Origin: Actinobacteria bacterium BACL4 MAG-120820-bin23
GTDB lineage: Bacteria > Actinomycetota > Actinomycetes > Nanopelagicales > Nanopelagicaceae
Direction: 5' to 3'
Length of the DNA: 13,398 nt
NCBI GenBank assembly: GCA_001437855.1
Contig: LIBD01000014.1
Span: 1-13,398 of the forward strand
The number at the start of each line of letters is the position of its first letter. The stretch's first letter is position 1. The position numbers were made by a program, and so were the translations under genes. This document shows positions 1 to 8,055 of this stretch, in pieces. Under the pieces are notes generated by a model. That model was given only the letters and a program-made list of their open reading frames with translations, searched no databases and had not been told where the DNA came from.

Positions 1-2708
1 TAGTTATTGTGGAGTCGCCGGCTAAAGCGCGCAAAATTGGCTCATTTCTTGGCGATGATTATGTGGTTGAGGCATCGGTGGGACATATCCGAGATCTTCC
101 GCAACGAGCTGCTGATATCCCAAAAGAGTTTAAAAAGTTTGCCTGGGCAAAAGAGGGAGTAAATATTGAAGATGATTTTTCACCTCTTTATGTAATCAAC
201 CCAGATAAAAAATCAAAGGTAGCTGAGTTAAAAGAGTTAATGAAAGATGCTGATGAGTTAATTCTGGCAACGGATGAAGATCGCGAGGGCGAGGCGATTG
301 CCTGGCATCTGATTGAAGTCTTACGCCCAAAAATTCCAGTTCGCCGAATGGTTTTTCATGAAATAACTAAAGAGGCTATTCAAAAGGCAGCCAAGGAAAC
401 ACGGGATTTAGATTATCGCTTAGTAGATGCTCAAGAAACTAGGCGAGTATTAGATCGATTGTATGGCTATCGATTATCACCTGTACTTTGGAAAAAAGTT
501 ATGCCAAGAATTTCAGCTGGCCGGGTGCAATCGGTGGCAACTAGATTAATTGTTGAGCGCGAACGTGAACGTATGGCATTTATATCCTCTAGTTGGTGGG
601 ATCTAAGCGCCCAATGTGAACCAGGTTTTTCTGCTCGCCTATTATCAGTAGCTGGCAAGCGAGTTGCAGCTACAAATGATTTTGATTCACTTGGTGCGAT
701 CAAGGAAAAATCAGTTGAAAATATTTTGCTACTGGATGAGGCTGCAGCAAAAGAGTTAGTTCAATCTCTAACTAACCAATCATTGGTTGTTAAATCATTA
801 GAGGAATCTCCCCGAACTGAAAAACCAAAACCACCATTTACTACCTCAACCATGCAGCAAGATGCCGGTTCAAGGCTTGGTTGGGGCGCACAACTTACGA
901 TGCGAATTGCACAAAGATTATATGAAAACGGTTATATAACTTATATGCGAACAGATTCAGTAACACTTTCTAGTGCTGCCATCACCGCTGCCAGATCATC
1001 TGCACAAGCTTTGTATGGAAAAGATTCAGTACCACCATCTCCTAGGGTGTATGAAGGCAAGACTAAAAATGCTCAAGAAGCACATGAGGCAATTAGGCCA
1101 GCCGGTGATTCATTTAAAACGCCAGGTGAGTTAGCGCCAGAGTTATCTAGAGATGAGTTCGCCCTTTATGATCTTATTTGGAAGCGCACTATTGCATCCC
1201 AAATGGCAGATGCCAAAAAACAACAAATGCGGGTTGATTTTGATGTTAAAACTAAAACTGGCTCCGATGCAATATTTAGAGCTAATGGTTCAGTAATTGT
1301 ATTTCCAGGATTTTTATCAGCGTATGAGGATATTGTTGAAGATAAGACAGATATTGAGGAAACAGACCGGCGGTTACCGGCAATGAGTGTTGGCGAGAAA
1401 ATTTCAGTTACGCAATACCAATGCGAAGGTCATGAAACTAAACCACCAGCTAGATATACCGAGCCAACCTTAGTTAAAAAACTAGAAGAGTTAGGAATTG
1501 GTCGCCCCTCTACCTTTGCTTCAATTATGCAAACAATTCAAGATCGAGGTTATGTTGCAAAACGAGGCCGAGCACTAGTACCAACTTTTTTAGCTTTTTC
1601 AGTAACCGGTTTATTAGAGCAACACTTCACAAAATTAATTGATTATGAATTCACCGCATCAATGGAGGAGGATTTAGACAAAATTGCTAATGGTGAAGAG
1701 GAGCGAGTTGCCTGGCTAACAAAGTTTTTCTATGGCAGTGAAGATAATCCAGGGCTAGCAGATTTATCAGCTGATTTAGGGGCGATAGATGCCCAAGCAA
1801 TTAACACCATGAAAATGGGTGATGATATTGAGATTAGAGTTGGCAGATTTGGTGCATATCTTCAACAAGGAGTGGGTGAAGATCGTAAGTACGCCAACAT
1901 TCCAGAGGAGTTAGCACCTGATGAATTAACTTTAAGTAAGGCCATTGAGTTGTTAGCAAAACCATCAGGGGAGCGAAAGTTAGGTACTGATCCAACAACT
2001 GGCTTAGAGGTGTTAGCTAAATCAGGTCGATTTGGCGCATACGTTACTGAAGTTTTTCCAGAGGAGATTGTTGCAGAGGGTGCTAAAAAGAAGCGAAAGA
2101 AAAAAGATGCACCAAAACCTAAGACCGCATCTTTGTTAACCACTATGTCGCTAGACACGATTGATTTACCAGGGGCGTTAAAACTTCTCTCACTTCCTAG
2201 AAGTTTAGGAGAGTATGAAGGTGAGCCGATTACTGTGCAAAATGGTAGGTATGGTCCATATTTAAAACATGGCGCAGATTCACGAACACTAACTAGTGAA
2301 GATCAACTATTTACCATTGATTTTGAAGAAGCGCTTGAGATATATAAACAACCAAAGGTTAGACGAAGAGGTGTGGCAAAACCACCATTAAAAGAGTTAG
2401 GTAAAGATCCACAAACAAGTAGAGATGTAATTGTTAAGGATGGCAGATTTGGAGTTTATGTCACAGATGGTGAAACAAATGCCACCTTACGACGTGGGGA
2501 CGCAGTTGAGTTATTAACATTAGAACGCGCACTTGAATTATTGGCAGGTCGTAGAGCATGGGAGATTGAGAATCCAGGTGGCTCAAAGAAGAAAACAAAG
2601 AAATCTAAAAAGAGCGCACCGACAATGACAGAAAAAACTGTAACCGGTTTGGGCGCTAAGAAAAAGGCTAAAAAGGCTGCAACTGGCGTTGGAAACTTAC
2701 CGGCCTGA
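1..2708 (+). CDS. topA: DNA topoisomerase I (type IA), 5' end cut by window edge
   Basis: Relaxes negatively supercoiled DNA by cutting one strand through a 5'-phosphotyrosine link. Codons upstream of the GTG at 9 read V-I, giving the family's N-terminal VIVESPAKA, so that GTG is an internal Val and only the first few residues are missing. Counting from base 9, the TOPRIM acidic motif is D89-x-D91-x-E93 and the catalytic Tyr is Y312 in ITYMRTDS. GRFGAY-type C-terminal TOPRIM repeats lie near residues 612, 672, 745 and 812. No zinc-finger cysteines are visible. There is a Lys-rich insert near 689-705 and a Lys-rich tail from about 855 to 899, as known for actinobacterial TopA, where basic tails take over DNA binding. 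It ends 30 bp before the MFS-kinase gene and probably heads a replication/nucleotide cluster. Assignment is firm. Confidence 0.97.
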   Translation, partial: VIVESPAKARKIGSFLGDDYVVEASVGHIRDLPQRAADIPKEFKKFAWAKEGVNIEDDFSPLYVINPDKKSKVAELKELMKDADELILATDEDREGEAIAWHLIEVLRPKIPVRRMVFHEITKEAIQKAAKETRDLDYRLVDAQETRRVLDRLYGYRLSPVLWKKVMPRISAGRVQSVATRLIVERERERMAFISSSWWDLSAQCEPGFSARLLSVAGKRVAATNDFDSLGAIKEKSVENILLLDEAAAKELVQSLTNQSLVVKSLEESPRTEKPKPPFTTSTMQQDAGSRLGWGAQLTMRIAQRLYENGYITYMRTDSVTLSSAAITAARSSAQALYGKDSVPPSPRVYEGKTKNAQEAHEAIRPAGDSFKTPGELAPELSRDEFALYDLIWKRTIASQMADAKKQQMRVDFDVKTKTGSDAIFRANGSVIVFPGFLSAYEDIVEDKTDIEETDRRLPAMSVGEKISVTQYQCEGHETKPPARYTEPTLVKKLEELGIGRPSTFASIMQTIQDRGYVAKRGRALVPTFLAFSVTGLLEQHFTKLIDYEFTASMEEDLDKIANGEEERVAWLTKFFYGSEDNPGLADLSADLGAIDAQAINTMKMGDDIEIRVGRFGAYLQQGVGEDRKYANIPEELAPDELTLSKAIELLAKPSGERKLGTDPTTGLEVLAKSGRFGAYVTEVFPEEIVAEGAKKKRKKKDAPKPKTASLLTTMSLDTIDLPGALKLLSLPRSLGEYEGEPITVQNGRYGPYLKHGADSRTLTSEDQLFTIDFEEALEIYKQPKVRRRGVAKPPLKELGKDPQTSRDVIVKDGRFGVYVTDGETNATLRRGDAVELLTLERALELLAGRRAWEIENPGGSKKKTKKSKKSAPTMTEKTVTGLGAKKKAKKAATGVGNLPA

Positions 2709-2726
2709 GAATTTAGCCAACAGAAG

Positions 2727-2732
2727 TAGACT
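2727..2732 (+). promoter_or_regulatory. Candidate -10 box for the MFS-tmk gene (leaderless start)
   Basis: TAGACT fits the TANNNT -10 pattern and lies exactly 6 nt before the ATG at 2739, so a transcript from it would start at or beside the start codon. There is no Shine-Dalgarno sequence in the 30-bp gap. No clear -35 is visible, and the gene may also be read through from topA. This is a pattern match only. Confidence 0.35.
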
Positions 2733-2738
2733 TACAAC

Positions 2739-4760
2739 ATGTCATTGCCATATCCATCCGCTCCGGCGCAATCACAATCTAGAAGCGTCTTAGCTATCCC
2801 AGCATTTCGAAAACTCTGGCAAGCAATGGCATTCTCATCCTTTGGTGATTGGCTGGGGTTATTAGCCTCAACTGCGCTAGCGCAACAATTAGCTGGTGGC
2901 GATTATGCAAAGGCAAACTTTGCAATCGCGGGAGTATTTATTGTCAGATTACTACCAGCTGTAATTTTGGGACCATTTGCAGGTGTGATTGCAGATCGGT
3001 TTGATCGCAGAAAATTAATGGTCACCTGTGACTTCTTAAGATTTGCACTTTATCTATCTATTCCAATTGTTGGAAATTATTTTTGGCTCTACACCGCAAC
3101 GATATTAGCTGAAGTCGTCACCTTATTTTGGTCACCAGCAAAGGAGGCATCTGTTCCTAATTTAGTCCCTAAAACTAAGTTAGAAAGTGCCAACCAAGTT
3201 TCATTACTTGCCTCCTATGGCACAGCACCTATTGCCGCCTTAACTTTCTCTATTTTGGCACTTTTTTCTGGAGCAATTAATTCAATTTTAGGAAATACCA
3301 CACCAGCAAGTGCTGCTGATATTGCACTTTATATAAATGCAATTAGCTTTGCATTTTGTGGCTATACAGTTTGGCGGTTAAAAGAGATGCCAGCTGGGCC
3401 TGGCGTAAATTCCAAGCAACTCTCATTTGGTAGATCTTTGATAGATGGGTTTGCATTTATTAAGGACTCAAAAGTAATTCGTGGGTTAATTTTTGGAATG
3501 ATCGGCGCTTTTTTTGCAGCTGGGGCGGTAATTGGTTTAGCTAGAACATTTGTTGATGATCTAAAGGCTGGTGAAGCTGCTTATGGTGTTTTGTTTGGAT
3601 CGGTATTTTTAGGATTAGCACTCGGCATCTCATTTGGACCAAGAGTTTTTGCTCAATTCACCAGGCGTCGGTTATTTGGCGCATCTCTTGCAATCTCCGG
3701 TCTTTTGCTGGTAACTCTTTCTTTAGTTTTAAACTTGGTGCTAGCTATTTTTATCACAATTATTTTAGGAATCTTCTCTGGTATCACTTGGGTAACTGGT
3801 TTCACCATGATTGGTATGGAGGTAGAAGATGAGGTACGGGGGCGAACCTTTGCATTTGTGCAATCATTAGTAAGAGTCTCACTCGTTTTAGTTTTAGCAG
3901 TCTCACCTTTAATTGCCGCAGCGATTGGTAAACATACATACTCCTTCCGCACCACATCAGTTACTTACAATGGCGCAGCTTTCACAATGTTTTTTGCAGG
4001 ATTAATTGCCACCTTAGTTGGTATTCTTTCCTATCGACATATGCGAGATCGGCCAAGTGTTTCACTTTTTAGTGATGTTAAATCCGCACTCCGTGGTGAG
4101 TTGGGCGCAATGACTGGAATGAGTATCGAGGGTGTATTTATTTCATTTGAGGGTGGCGAGGGATCTGGTAAGTCAACTCAAACTAAATTACTTAAAGAGT
4201 GGTTAGAAAAAAATAATGAAACCGTATTACTAACTAGAGAGCCAGGTGGTACTCCACTTGGCAATCAACTTAGAGAAATTTTGTTAGATAATAAAACTGG
4301 TCTAATTTCACCTCGTGCTGAAGCGCTGATGTATGCCGCAGATCGAGCAAACCATGTCTTTGCAAAAATAAGACCAGCATTAGATAAAGGTGAGATTGTA
4401 ATTACCGATCGATACTTTGATTCATCGGTGGCATACCAAGGAGCAGGTCGGGTATTACTGCCAGCTGAGGTGGCCAGAATTTCTAGGTGGGCAACAGAAT
4501 CCTTAACTCCAACATTAACAATTATTATGGATCTGCCAGCTGAAATTGGACTAGCCAGGCTCGACTCCACCGATCGCTTAGAGAGTGAGCCATTAGCATT
4601 TCATGAGCGAGTAAGACAAGAGTATTTAAATTTAGCTAATACAGATCCAGAGCGATTTATGATTGTGGATGCATCACTTGCAATTGAACAAATTCATGAA
4701 ATTATTATTGAAAGAGTTGGTTCACTTAAAGGATTGAAAAGAAATCAAAAAGCAACATGA
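2739..4760 (+). CDS. tmk: MFS transporter-like domain fused to thymidylate kinase
   Basis: Two-part protein of 673 aa. Residues about 20-440 are an MFS-like membrane region, rich in hydrophobic helices, with the loop motif GPFAGVIADRFDRRK (roughly 78-92) between helices 2 and 3. Residues about 461-673 are a complete thymidylate kinase, which phosphorylates dTMP to dTDP. It has P-loop GGEGSGKST with K478, the DRY motif at D557-Y559 (DRYFDSSVAYQGAGR), and a LID region DRLESEPLAFHERVR. The frame is open throughout, so this is a real fusion and not two genes. From memory, Streptomyces and other actinobacteria have a similar large membrane kinase next to topA and holB. The transporter substrate is unknown. 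ATGs at 4110 and 4119 could start a free 213-aa kinase. The last 4 bases overlap holB (ATGA), so the two are translationally linked. Confidence 0.93.
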   Translation: MSLPYPSAPAQSQSRSVLAIPAFRKLWQAMAFSSFGDWLGLLASTALAQQLAGGDYAKANFAIAGVFIVRLLPAVILGPFAGVIADRFDRRKLMVTCDFLRFALYLSIPIVGNYFWLYTATILAEVVTLFWSPAKEASVPNLVPKTKLESANQVSLLASYGTAPIAALTFSILALFSGAINSILGNTTPASAADIALYINAISFAFCGYTVWRLKEMPAGPGVNSKQLSFGRSLIDGFAFIKDSKVIRGLIFGMIGAFFAAGAVIGLARTFVDDLKAGEAAYGVLFGSVFLGLALGISFGPRVFAQFTRRRLFGASLAISGLLLVTLSLVLNLVLAIFITIILGIFSGITWVTGFTMIGMEVEDEVRGRTFAFVQSLVRVSLVLVLAVSPLIAAAIGKHTYSFRTTSVTYNGAAFTMFFAGLIATLVGILSYRHMRDRPSVSLFSDVKSALRGELGAMTGMSIEGVFISFEGGEGSGKSTQTKLLKEWLEKNNETVLLTREPGGTPLGNQLREILLDNKTGLISPRAEALMYAADRANHVFAKIRPALDKGEIVITDRYFDSSVAYQGAGRVLLPAEVARISRWATESLTPTLTIIMDLPAEIGLARLDSTDRLESEPLAFHERVRQEYLNLANTDPERFMIVDASLAIEQIHEIIIERVGSLKGLKRNQKAT

Positions 4761-5902
4761 GTGTGTTTAGCTCGCTAATTGATCAAACTGAGGTCATAAA
4801 AGTATTACAAGAGGCGGTGATGGCCTCAAGAAACAACAGTGATACCACCCAAGCCATGACTCACGCCTGGTTATTTACCGGCCCACCAGGATCTGGCAGA
4901 TCTAATGCAGCTGTTGCATTTGCTGCAGCACTGGTCTGCAAAGAGGGTGGTTGTAGCAAATGTAATGATTGCATGTCAACAATTACCGGCTCGCATGCAG
5001 ATGTGGAGTTAATTAAAACCGAAGGCCTATCAATAAAGATAGATGAGATCAGAGAGTTAATCAGTAGGGCATCTTGGGCACCATCAGTATCAAATTGGCG
5101 AGTAGTTGTGATTGAAGATGCTGATCGATTGACTGATTCCGCAGCTAATGCACTCTTAAAAGTTATTGAAGAGCCAGGGCTTAGAACTGTTTGGCTCTTA
5201 TGTGCCCCTACTTTAACTGATGTATTACCAACAATTAGATCTCGCTGCCGACATCTATCTCTAAGAACACCATCAACAAAAGCAATTTCAAATTTACTAG
5301 TTACTAGGGATGGCGTTGATCCAAAGGTTGCAGATTTTGTGGCTAGGGCATCTGGTGGCCATATTGGGCGGGCCAGATATTTAGCTACCGATGCTTCCGC
5401 TAAAGAAAACCGAGAAAACATTTTAAGACTTCCCTTTATGTTAAAAGATATCGCATCAGCATTTACTGCAGCCCAGGTACTAGTTGAAAGTGCTAAGAAA
5501 GAAGCATTGACAGATTCAGAGAAAAAAGATGAGGTTGAGATTTCTAAATTAAAACAGGCTTGGGGCAGCACTGGATCTAAATTAGTTGCTGGTGGCTCAA
5601 AGGCAATAAAAGAGTTAGAGAAGGAACAAAAATCTAGAAGCACAAGAATGGTTAGAGATTATTTAGATCGAGCGTTATTGGATCTAGCTACCCTATATCG
5701 TGATATTTTATTGGTTCAGTCCGGGTCAACTGATTCATTAATTAATCAAGATTTAACCGACCAAATAAAAAAGCTAGCGGCTAGTCAAAGCCCAGAGAAA
5801 ACCTTGAAGAAAATTGAAGCAATCCTGAAGGCCCGCATCAATCTGGCACAAAATGCCGCCCCATTGCTACTTATTGAAGCATTAATGTGTGAATTACGTT
5901 AG
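4757..5902 (+). CDS. holB: DNA polymerase III clamp-loader subunit delta-prime
   Basis: Clamp-loader subunit of the replicative polymerase, 381 aa. Residues 42-49 are the P-loop-like GPPGSGRS, where Arg replaces the Lys that binds ATP phosphates. This fits delta-prime, the stator subunit that does not hydrolyse ATP, and as I recall it is usual in actinobacterial copies. Four cysteines (C61, C66, C69, C72) form the zinc module of clamp-loader subunits. Walker B-like VVVIEDADRL lies at 117-126, KVIEEP at 135-140, and the SRC motif at 162-164. A charged Lys/Glu-rich stretch near 235-300 precedes the C-terminal helical domain. The ATG lies inside the end of the kinase gene (4-bp overlap), indicating coupled translation. 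Pairing dTTP synthesis with a replisome part in one operon makes functional sense. Confidence 0.93.
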   Translation: MSVFSSLIDQTEVIKVLQEAVMASRNNSDTTQAMTHAWLFTGPPGSGRSNAAVAFAAALVCKEGGCSKCNDCMSTITGSHADVELIKTEGLSIKIDEIRELISRASWAPSVSNWRVVVIEDADRLTDSAANALLKVIEEPGLRTVWLLCAPTLTDVLPTIRSRCRHLSLRTPSTKAISNLLVTRDGVDPKVADFVARASGGHIGRARYLATDASAKENRENILRLPFMLKDIASAFTAAQVLVESAKKEALTDSEKKDEVEISKLKQAWGSTGSKLVAGGSKAIKELEKEQKSRSTRMVRDYLDRALLDLATLYRDILLVQSGSTDSLINQDLTDQIKKLAASQSPEKTLKKIEAILKARINLAQNAAPLLLIEALMCELR

Positions 5903-5906
5903 AAAA

Positions 5907-5940
5907 GTGGTAATTAGCACCTGCATTTGTAAGGCAAAAT
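5907..5940 (+). promoter_or_regulatory. Candidate promoter for the VOC gene, with imperfect palindrome over its -35
   Basis: GTGGTA (5907-5912) and TAAGGC (5930-5935) are 17 bp apart. CAAAAT at 5935-5940 is an alternative -10, exactly 6 nt before the ATG. GTGGTAATTAGCAC (5907-5920) is an inverted repeat with one mismatched pair and covers the -35. The core GGTAATTA...GTAAGG recurs before the next gene at 6599-6623. No Shine-Dalgarno precedes the ATG at 5947, so the message is probably leaderless or nearly so. Confidence 0.4.
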
Positions 5941-5946
5941 ACTCCC

Positions 5947-6591
5947 ATGCGTTTAGACCACATCTCATATGTTGCATCCCATGATCAAATCTCTGATGTA
6001 GTAAATCGAATTGGTTCACAAATCGGGACAGCATTTATTGACGGCGGCATACATCCAAAATTTGGCACCAGAAATTTCACAGCTCCATTATTGAATAATC
6101 AATATATCGAGGTAGTTTGTCCATTAGATCATCCAGCAACTGATTCAACACCATTTGGCAGAGCTGTTAAGAAAAAAGCAGAAGAGGGTGGCGGTTGGTT
6201 AACTTGGGTAATAGCTACCGAAGATATTACAAAAGTTGAGTCTCGGTTAGGAAGAACATCAGTAGATGGAAATAGACGCCGGCCAGATGGTAGCGAATTA
6301 GGTTGGAAACAAATCGGAGTTTTAGCCACTTTAGAAGATTCTCAACTACCATTTTTTATTCAATGGTTAACTAAAGAACACCCATCAACTGATGGCAAAG
6401 CAGCAGCTAAGATTTCAAAGATTGAGATTGCTGGCGATGAAGCCAAAATTAAAGAATGGCTTGATTCTGATGTTTCAAAATTAGTAGCAGATGCAGAAAT
6501 TGTTTGGGCTGATGTATCAGCAAATAATGATCAAACTGGCATCGTGGCAGTTGAATTAACTGTAAACGGAAACAAAATAAGGCTTGATTAA
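5947..6591 (+). CDS. Glyoxalase-like (VOC fold) protein of unknown substrate
   Basis: A 214-aa protein of the vicinal-oxygen-chelate superfamily, closest to the glyoxalase-like group with the pattern LDH...GG.HP.FGT.N...YIEVV. Visible here are H5 in RLDHISY, H36 in GGIHPKFGTRN, and E55 in NQYIEVV; H5 and E55 are plausible metal ligands. The domain covers about residues 1-145. The C-terminal 60-70 residues are less recognisable and may form a second, degenerate half (KISKIEIAGDEAKIKEWL). No signal peptide or membrane segment is seen, so it should be cytosolic. Members of this group are mostly uncharacterised, and the substrate cannot be read from sequence. It follows holB by 44 bp with its own candidate promoter and precedes the helicase gene. 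Confidence 0.78.
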   Translation: MRLDHISYVASHDQISDVVNRIGSQIGTAFIDGGIHPKFGTRNFTAPLLNNQYIEVVCPLDHPATDSTPFGRAVKKKAEEGGGWLTWVIATEDITKVESRLGRTSVDGNRRRPDGSELGWKQIGVLATLEDSQLPFFIQWLTKEHPSTDGKAAAKISKIEIAGDEAKIKEWLDSDVSKLVADAEIVWADVSANNDQTGIVAVELTVNGNKIRLD

Positions 6592-6609
6592 TTTTTTTGG
6601 TAATTAAGC
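6582..6609 (+). terminator. Possible weak terminator hairpin over the VOC stop codon
   Basis: GCTTGATTA (6582-6590) can pair with TAATTAAGC (6601-6609), 9 bp including one G-U, around a T-rich 10-nt loop. The left arm contains most of the TAA stop. There is no T-tract after the right arm and the stem is AT-rich, so termination would be inefficient. The right arm also overlaps the candidate helicase promoter at 6597-6624. Confidence 0.25.
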
Positions 6610-6624
6610 TAGTAAAAGTAAGGT
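6597..6624 (+). promoter_or_regulatory. Candidate promoter for the DEAD-box helicase
   Basis: TTGGTA (6597-6602) and TAAGGT (6619-6624) are separated by 16 bp. The latter fits TANNNT. Transcription would start near 6630, giving a leader of about 100 nt to the preferred ATG at 6732. The shared core GGTAATTA...GTAAGG links it to the promoter of the upstream VOC gene. TAAACT at 6624-6629 is an overlapping alternative -10. Confidence 0.42.
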
Positions 6625-6649
6625 AAACTTAAGCCAGTAATTCCCCCAT

Positions 6650-6670
6650 GTGTTTACAACTTGTAAACAC
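6650..6670. promoter_or_regulatory. Perfect 21-bp palindrome in the helicase leader (operator or RNA hairpin)
   Basis: Left arm GTGTTTACAA (6650-6659) and right arm TTGTAAACAC (6661-6670) are exact reverse complements around a single C at 6660. The site lies about 20 nt after the predicted transcription start and 62 bp before the likely ATG. As DNA it resembles a dimeric repressor operator. As RNA it folds into a 9-bp stem with a 3-nt loop. I cannot assign a regulator family. Confidence 0.6.
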
Positions 6671-6731
6671 CTTGCGAGTCTTAATCTCTAATCACCATCG
6701 AGACACGCATCATGTCTTGATTGGTAGATTT

Positions 6732-8030
6732 ATGTCATTTAAAGATTTAGGCGTTAACGCTGCGCTGATTAAAGCATTGCACACAGCAGGAATTGAAAAA
6801 CCTTTTCCAATTCAAAAAGCAACCTTGCCAGATGCAATTGCCGGTAAAGATATTTTAGGTAGAGGCCAAACAGGTTCTGGTAAAACACTTGCCTTTGGTT
6901 TAGCTCTTATCTCTCGCCTAGCTGGAAAAACAGCAGCTCCAATGCGCCCATTGGCGTTAATCCTTTCTCCCACTAGAGAGTTAGCAATGCAGATAAGTGA
7001 TGTAATCGCACCGCTTTCTAGATCAGTTAATTTGAATTCTCAAGTTGTAGCTGGTGGCCTTTCATATTCAAAGCAAATCCAAGCCCTAAAAAGAGGAGTA
7101 CCTATTGTTGTGGCAACTCCTGGTCGATTAATAGATTTGATTCAGAAAAAACATATCAAATTAGATGATATATCTATCACTGTTTTAGATGAAGCTGATC
7201 AAATGGCAGATATGGGCTTTTTGCCTGATGTAAAAAGAATTTTAGATCTAACCAAACCAGGTGGGCAGCGAATGTTGTTTAGCGCAACATTAGATAAAGA
7301 TGTTGATTCACTAGTGAAGAAGTACTTAAGAAATCCAGTTACACACTCTTTAGCAAATGAGAAATCAACCGCTACAAATATGACTCACCATGTATTAGTC
7401 ATGGATCAAGCTCATAAAGATTTAATCACATCACAAATAGCATCTAGAAAAGGTAAAAGTATATTTTTTGTTCGCACCAAACACGGAGCAGATAAATTAG
7501 CTAAGAAAATGAATCAAGCTGGCGTGGCAGTGGGCGCTTTACATGGTGGCAAAACTCAAAGCCAAAGATCTAGAGTCTTAGAAGCATTCAAATCTGGAAA
7601 AACTTCTGCACTAGTTGCTACCGATGTTGCAGCACGTGGCATACATGTTGATGATGTGTCATTGGTAGTTCATGTGGATGCTCCAGAAAATCATAAAGAT
7701 TATTTACATCGTGCTGGTAGAACTGCAAGAGCAGGAGCGGTGGGTACGGTTGTAACTTTGGCAACTCACAAACAACGAAGAGGTGTGCACGGTTTAACTG
7801 CCAGAGCTGGTGTTAAGTTAACTGAATCTAATGTAAAGCCATTGGATTCAACACTAGTTAGAATTACTGGAGCGCTTGAGCCATCTGGTGTTCCGATTGA
7901 AGAAGCTTCACCAGGAAGAGGTGAAAGTTCTGATAAATCGCAAGGTCGAAGAGGATCAAGATCTAAAGGTGGTGGCCGACGTAAGAAATCTCGCCCTCGA
8001 CCAAATGAGCGTCGCAAGCGTCCACGTTAA
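6732..8030 (+). CDS. DEAD-box ATP-dependent RNA helicase
   Basis: Unwinds RNA duplexes or remodels RNP with ATP, in the cytosol. Numbered from the ATG at 6732 (432 aa): Q motif with FPIQ 25-28, Walker A GQTGSGKT 45-52, PTRELA 80-85, DEAD 153-156, SAT 184-186, ATDVAARG 296-303, HRAGRTARAG 326-335. The tail from about 396 is Arg/Lys/Gly/Ser-rich and disordered, typical of RNA-binding extensions. I chose 6732 because family members begin like MSFKDLG and then the Q motif. An in-frame ATG at 6648 would add 28 unrelated residues encoded across the palindrome at 6650-6670. The match is to the actinobacterial DEAD-box group resembling RhlE, but I do not assign a specific name. A cold-response or ribosome-assembly role is possible but not shown. 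Confidence 0.93.
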   Translation: MSFKDLGVNAALIKALHTAGIEKPFPIQKATLPDAIAGKDILGRGQTGSGKTLAFGLALISRLAGKTAAPMRPLALILSPTRELAMQISDVIAPLSRSVNLNSQVVAGGLSYSKQIQALKRGVPIVVATPGRLIDLIQKKHIKLDDISITVLDEADQMADMGFLPDVKRILDLTKPGGQRMLFSATLDKDVDSLVKKYLRNPVTHSLANEKSTATNMTHHVLVMDQAHKDLITSQIASRKGKSIFFVRTKHGADKLAKKMNQAGVAVGALHGGKTQSQRSRVLEAFKSGKTSALVATDVAARGIHVDDVSLVVHVDAPENHKDYLHRAGRTARAGAVGTVVTLATHKQRRGVHGLTARAGVKLTESNVKPLDSTLVRITGALEPSGVPIEEASPGRGESSDKSQGRRGSRSKGGGRRKKSRPRPNERRKRPR

Positions 8031-8036
8031 TTTTCT

Positions 8037-8055
8037 TAGTGTTAAATAATCACTA
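8037..8055 (+). promoter_or_regulatory. Candidate -10 and short inverted repeat before the NCS1 permease
   Basis: TTAAAT (8042-8047) lies 7 nt before the ATG at 8055, suggesting a leaderless message. It sits in the 9-nt loop between TAGTG (8037-8041) and CACTA (8051-8055), so the -10 is flanked by a 5-bp inverted repeat that includes the first base of the start codon. There is no Shine-Dalgarno. The gap after the helicase is only 24 bp, so read-through is also possible. Confidence 0.33.

Noticed and set aside
9..11. GTG as the start of topA
   Set aside because: Upstream codons continue the conserved VIVESPAKA N-terminus, so this GTG encodes an internal Val and the true start is outside the window.
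4110..4121. Splitting the MFS and kinase parts into two genes by default
   Set aside because: The frame is continuous with no stop or frameshift, and this fusion is known in actinobacteria as far as I recall; an internal start is kept only as a hypothesis.
4879..4902. Arg in the delta-prime P-loop as a damaging mutation
   Set aside because: Delta-prime subunits do not hydrolyse ATP and commonly have degenerate P-loops, and the zinc module and SRC motif are intact.
4861..5643. Long open frame (260 codons) on the minus strand
   Set aside because: It lies wholly inside holB, shows no recognisable domain, and its composition is what the antisense of an AT-rich gene gives.
6648..6731. ATG at 6648 as the start of the DEAD-box helicase
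   Set aside because: The 28 extra residues do not resemble family N-termini and are encoded over a perfect palindrome; ATG 6732 gives the usual MSFKDLG start.
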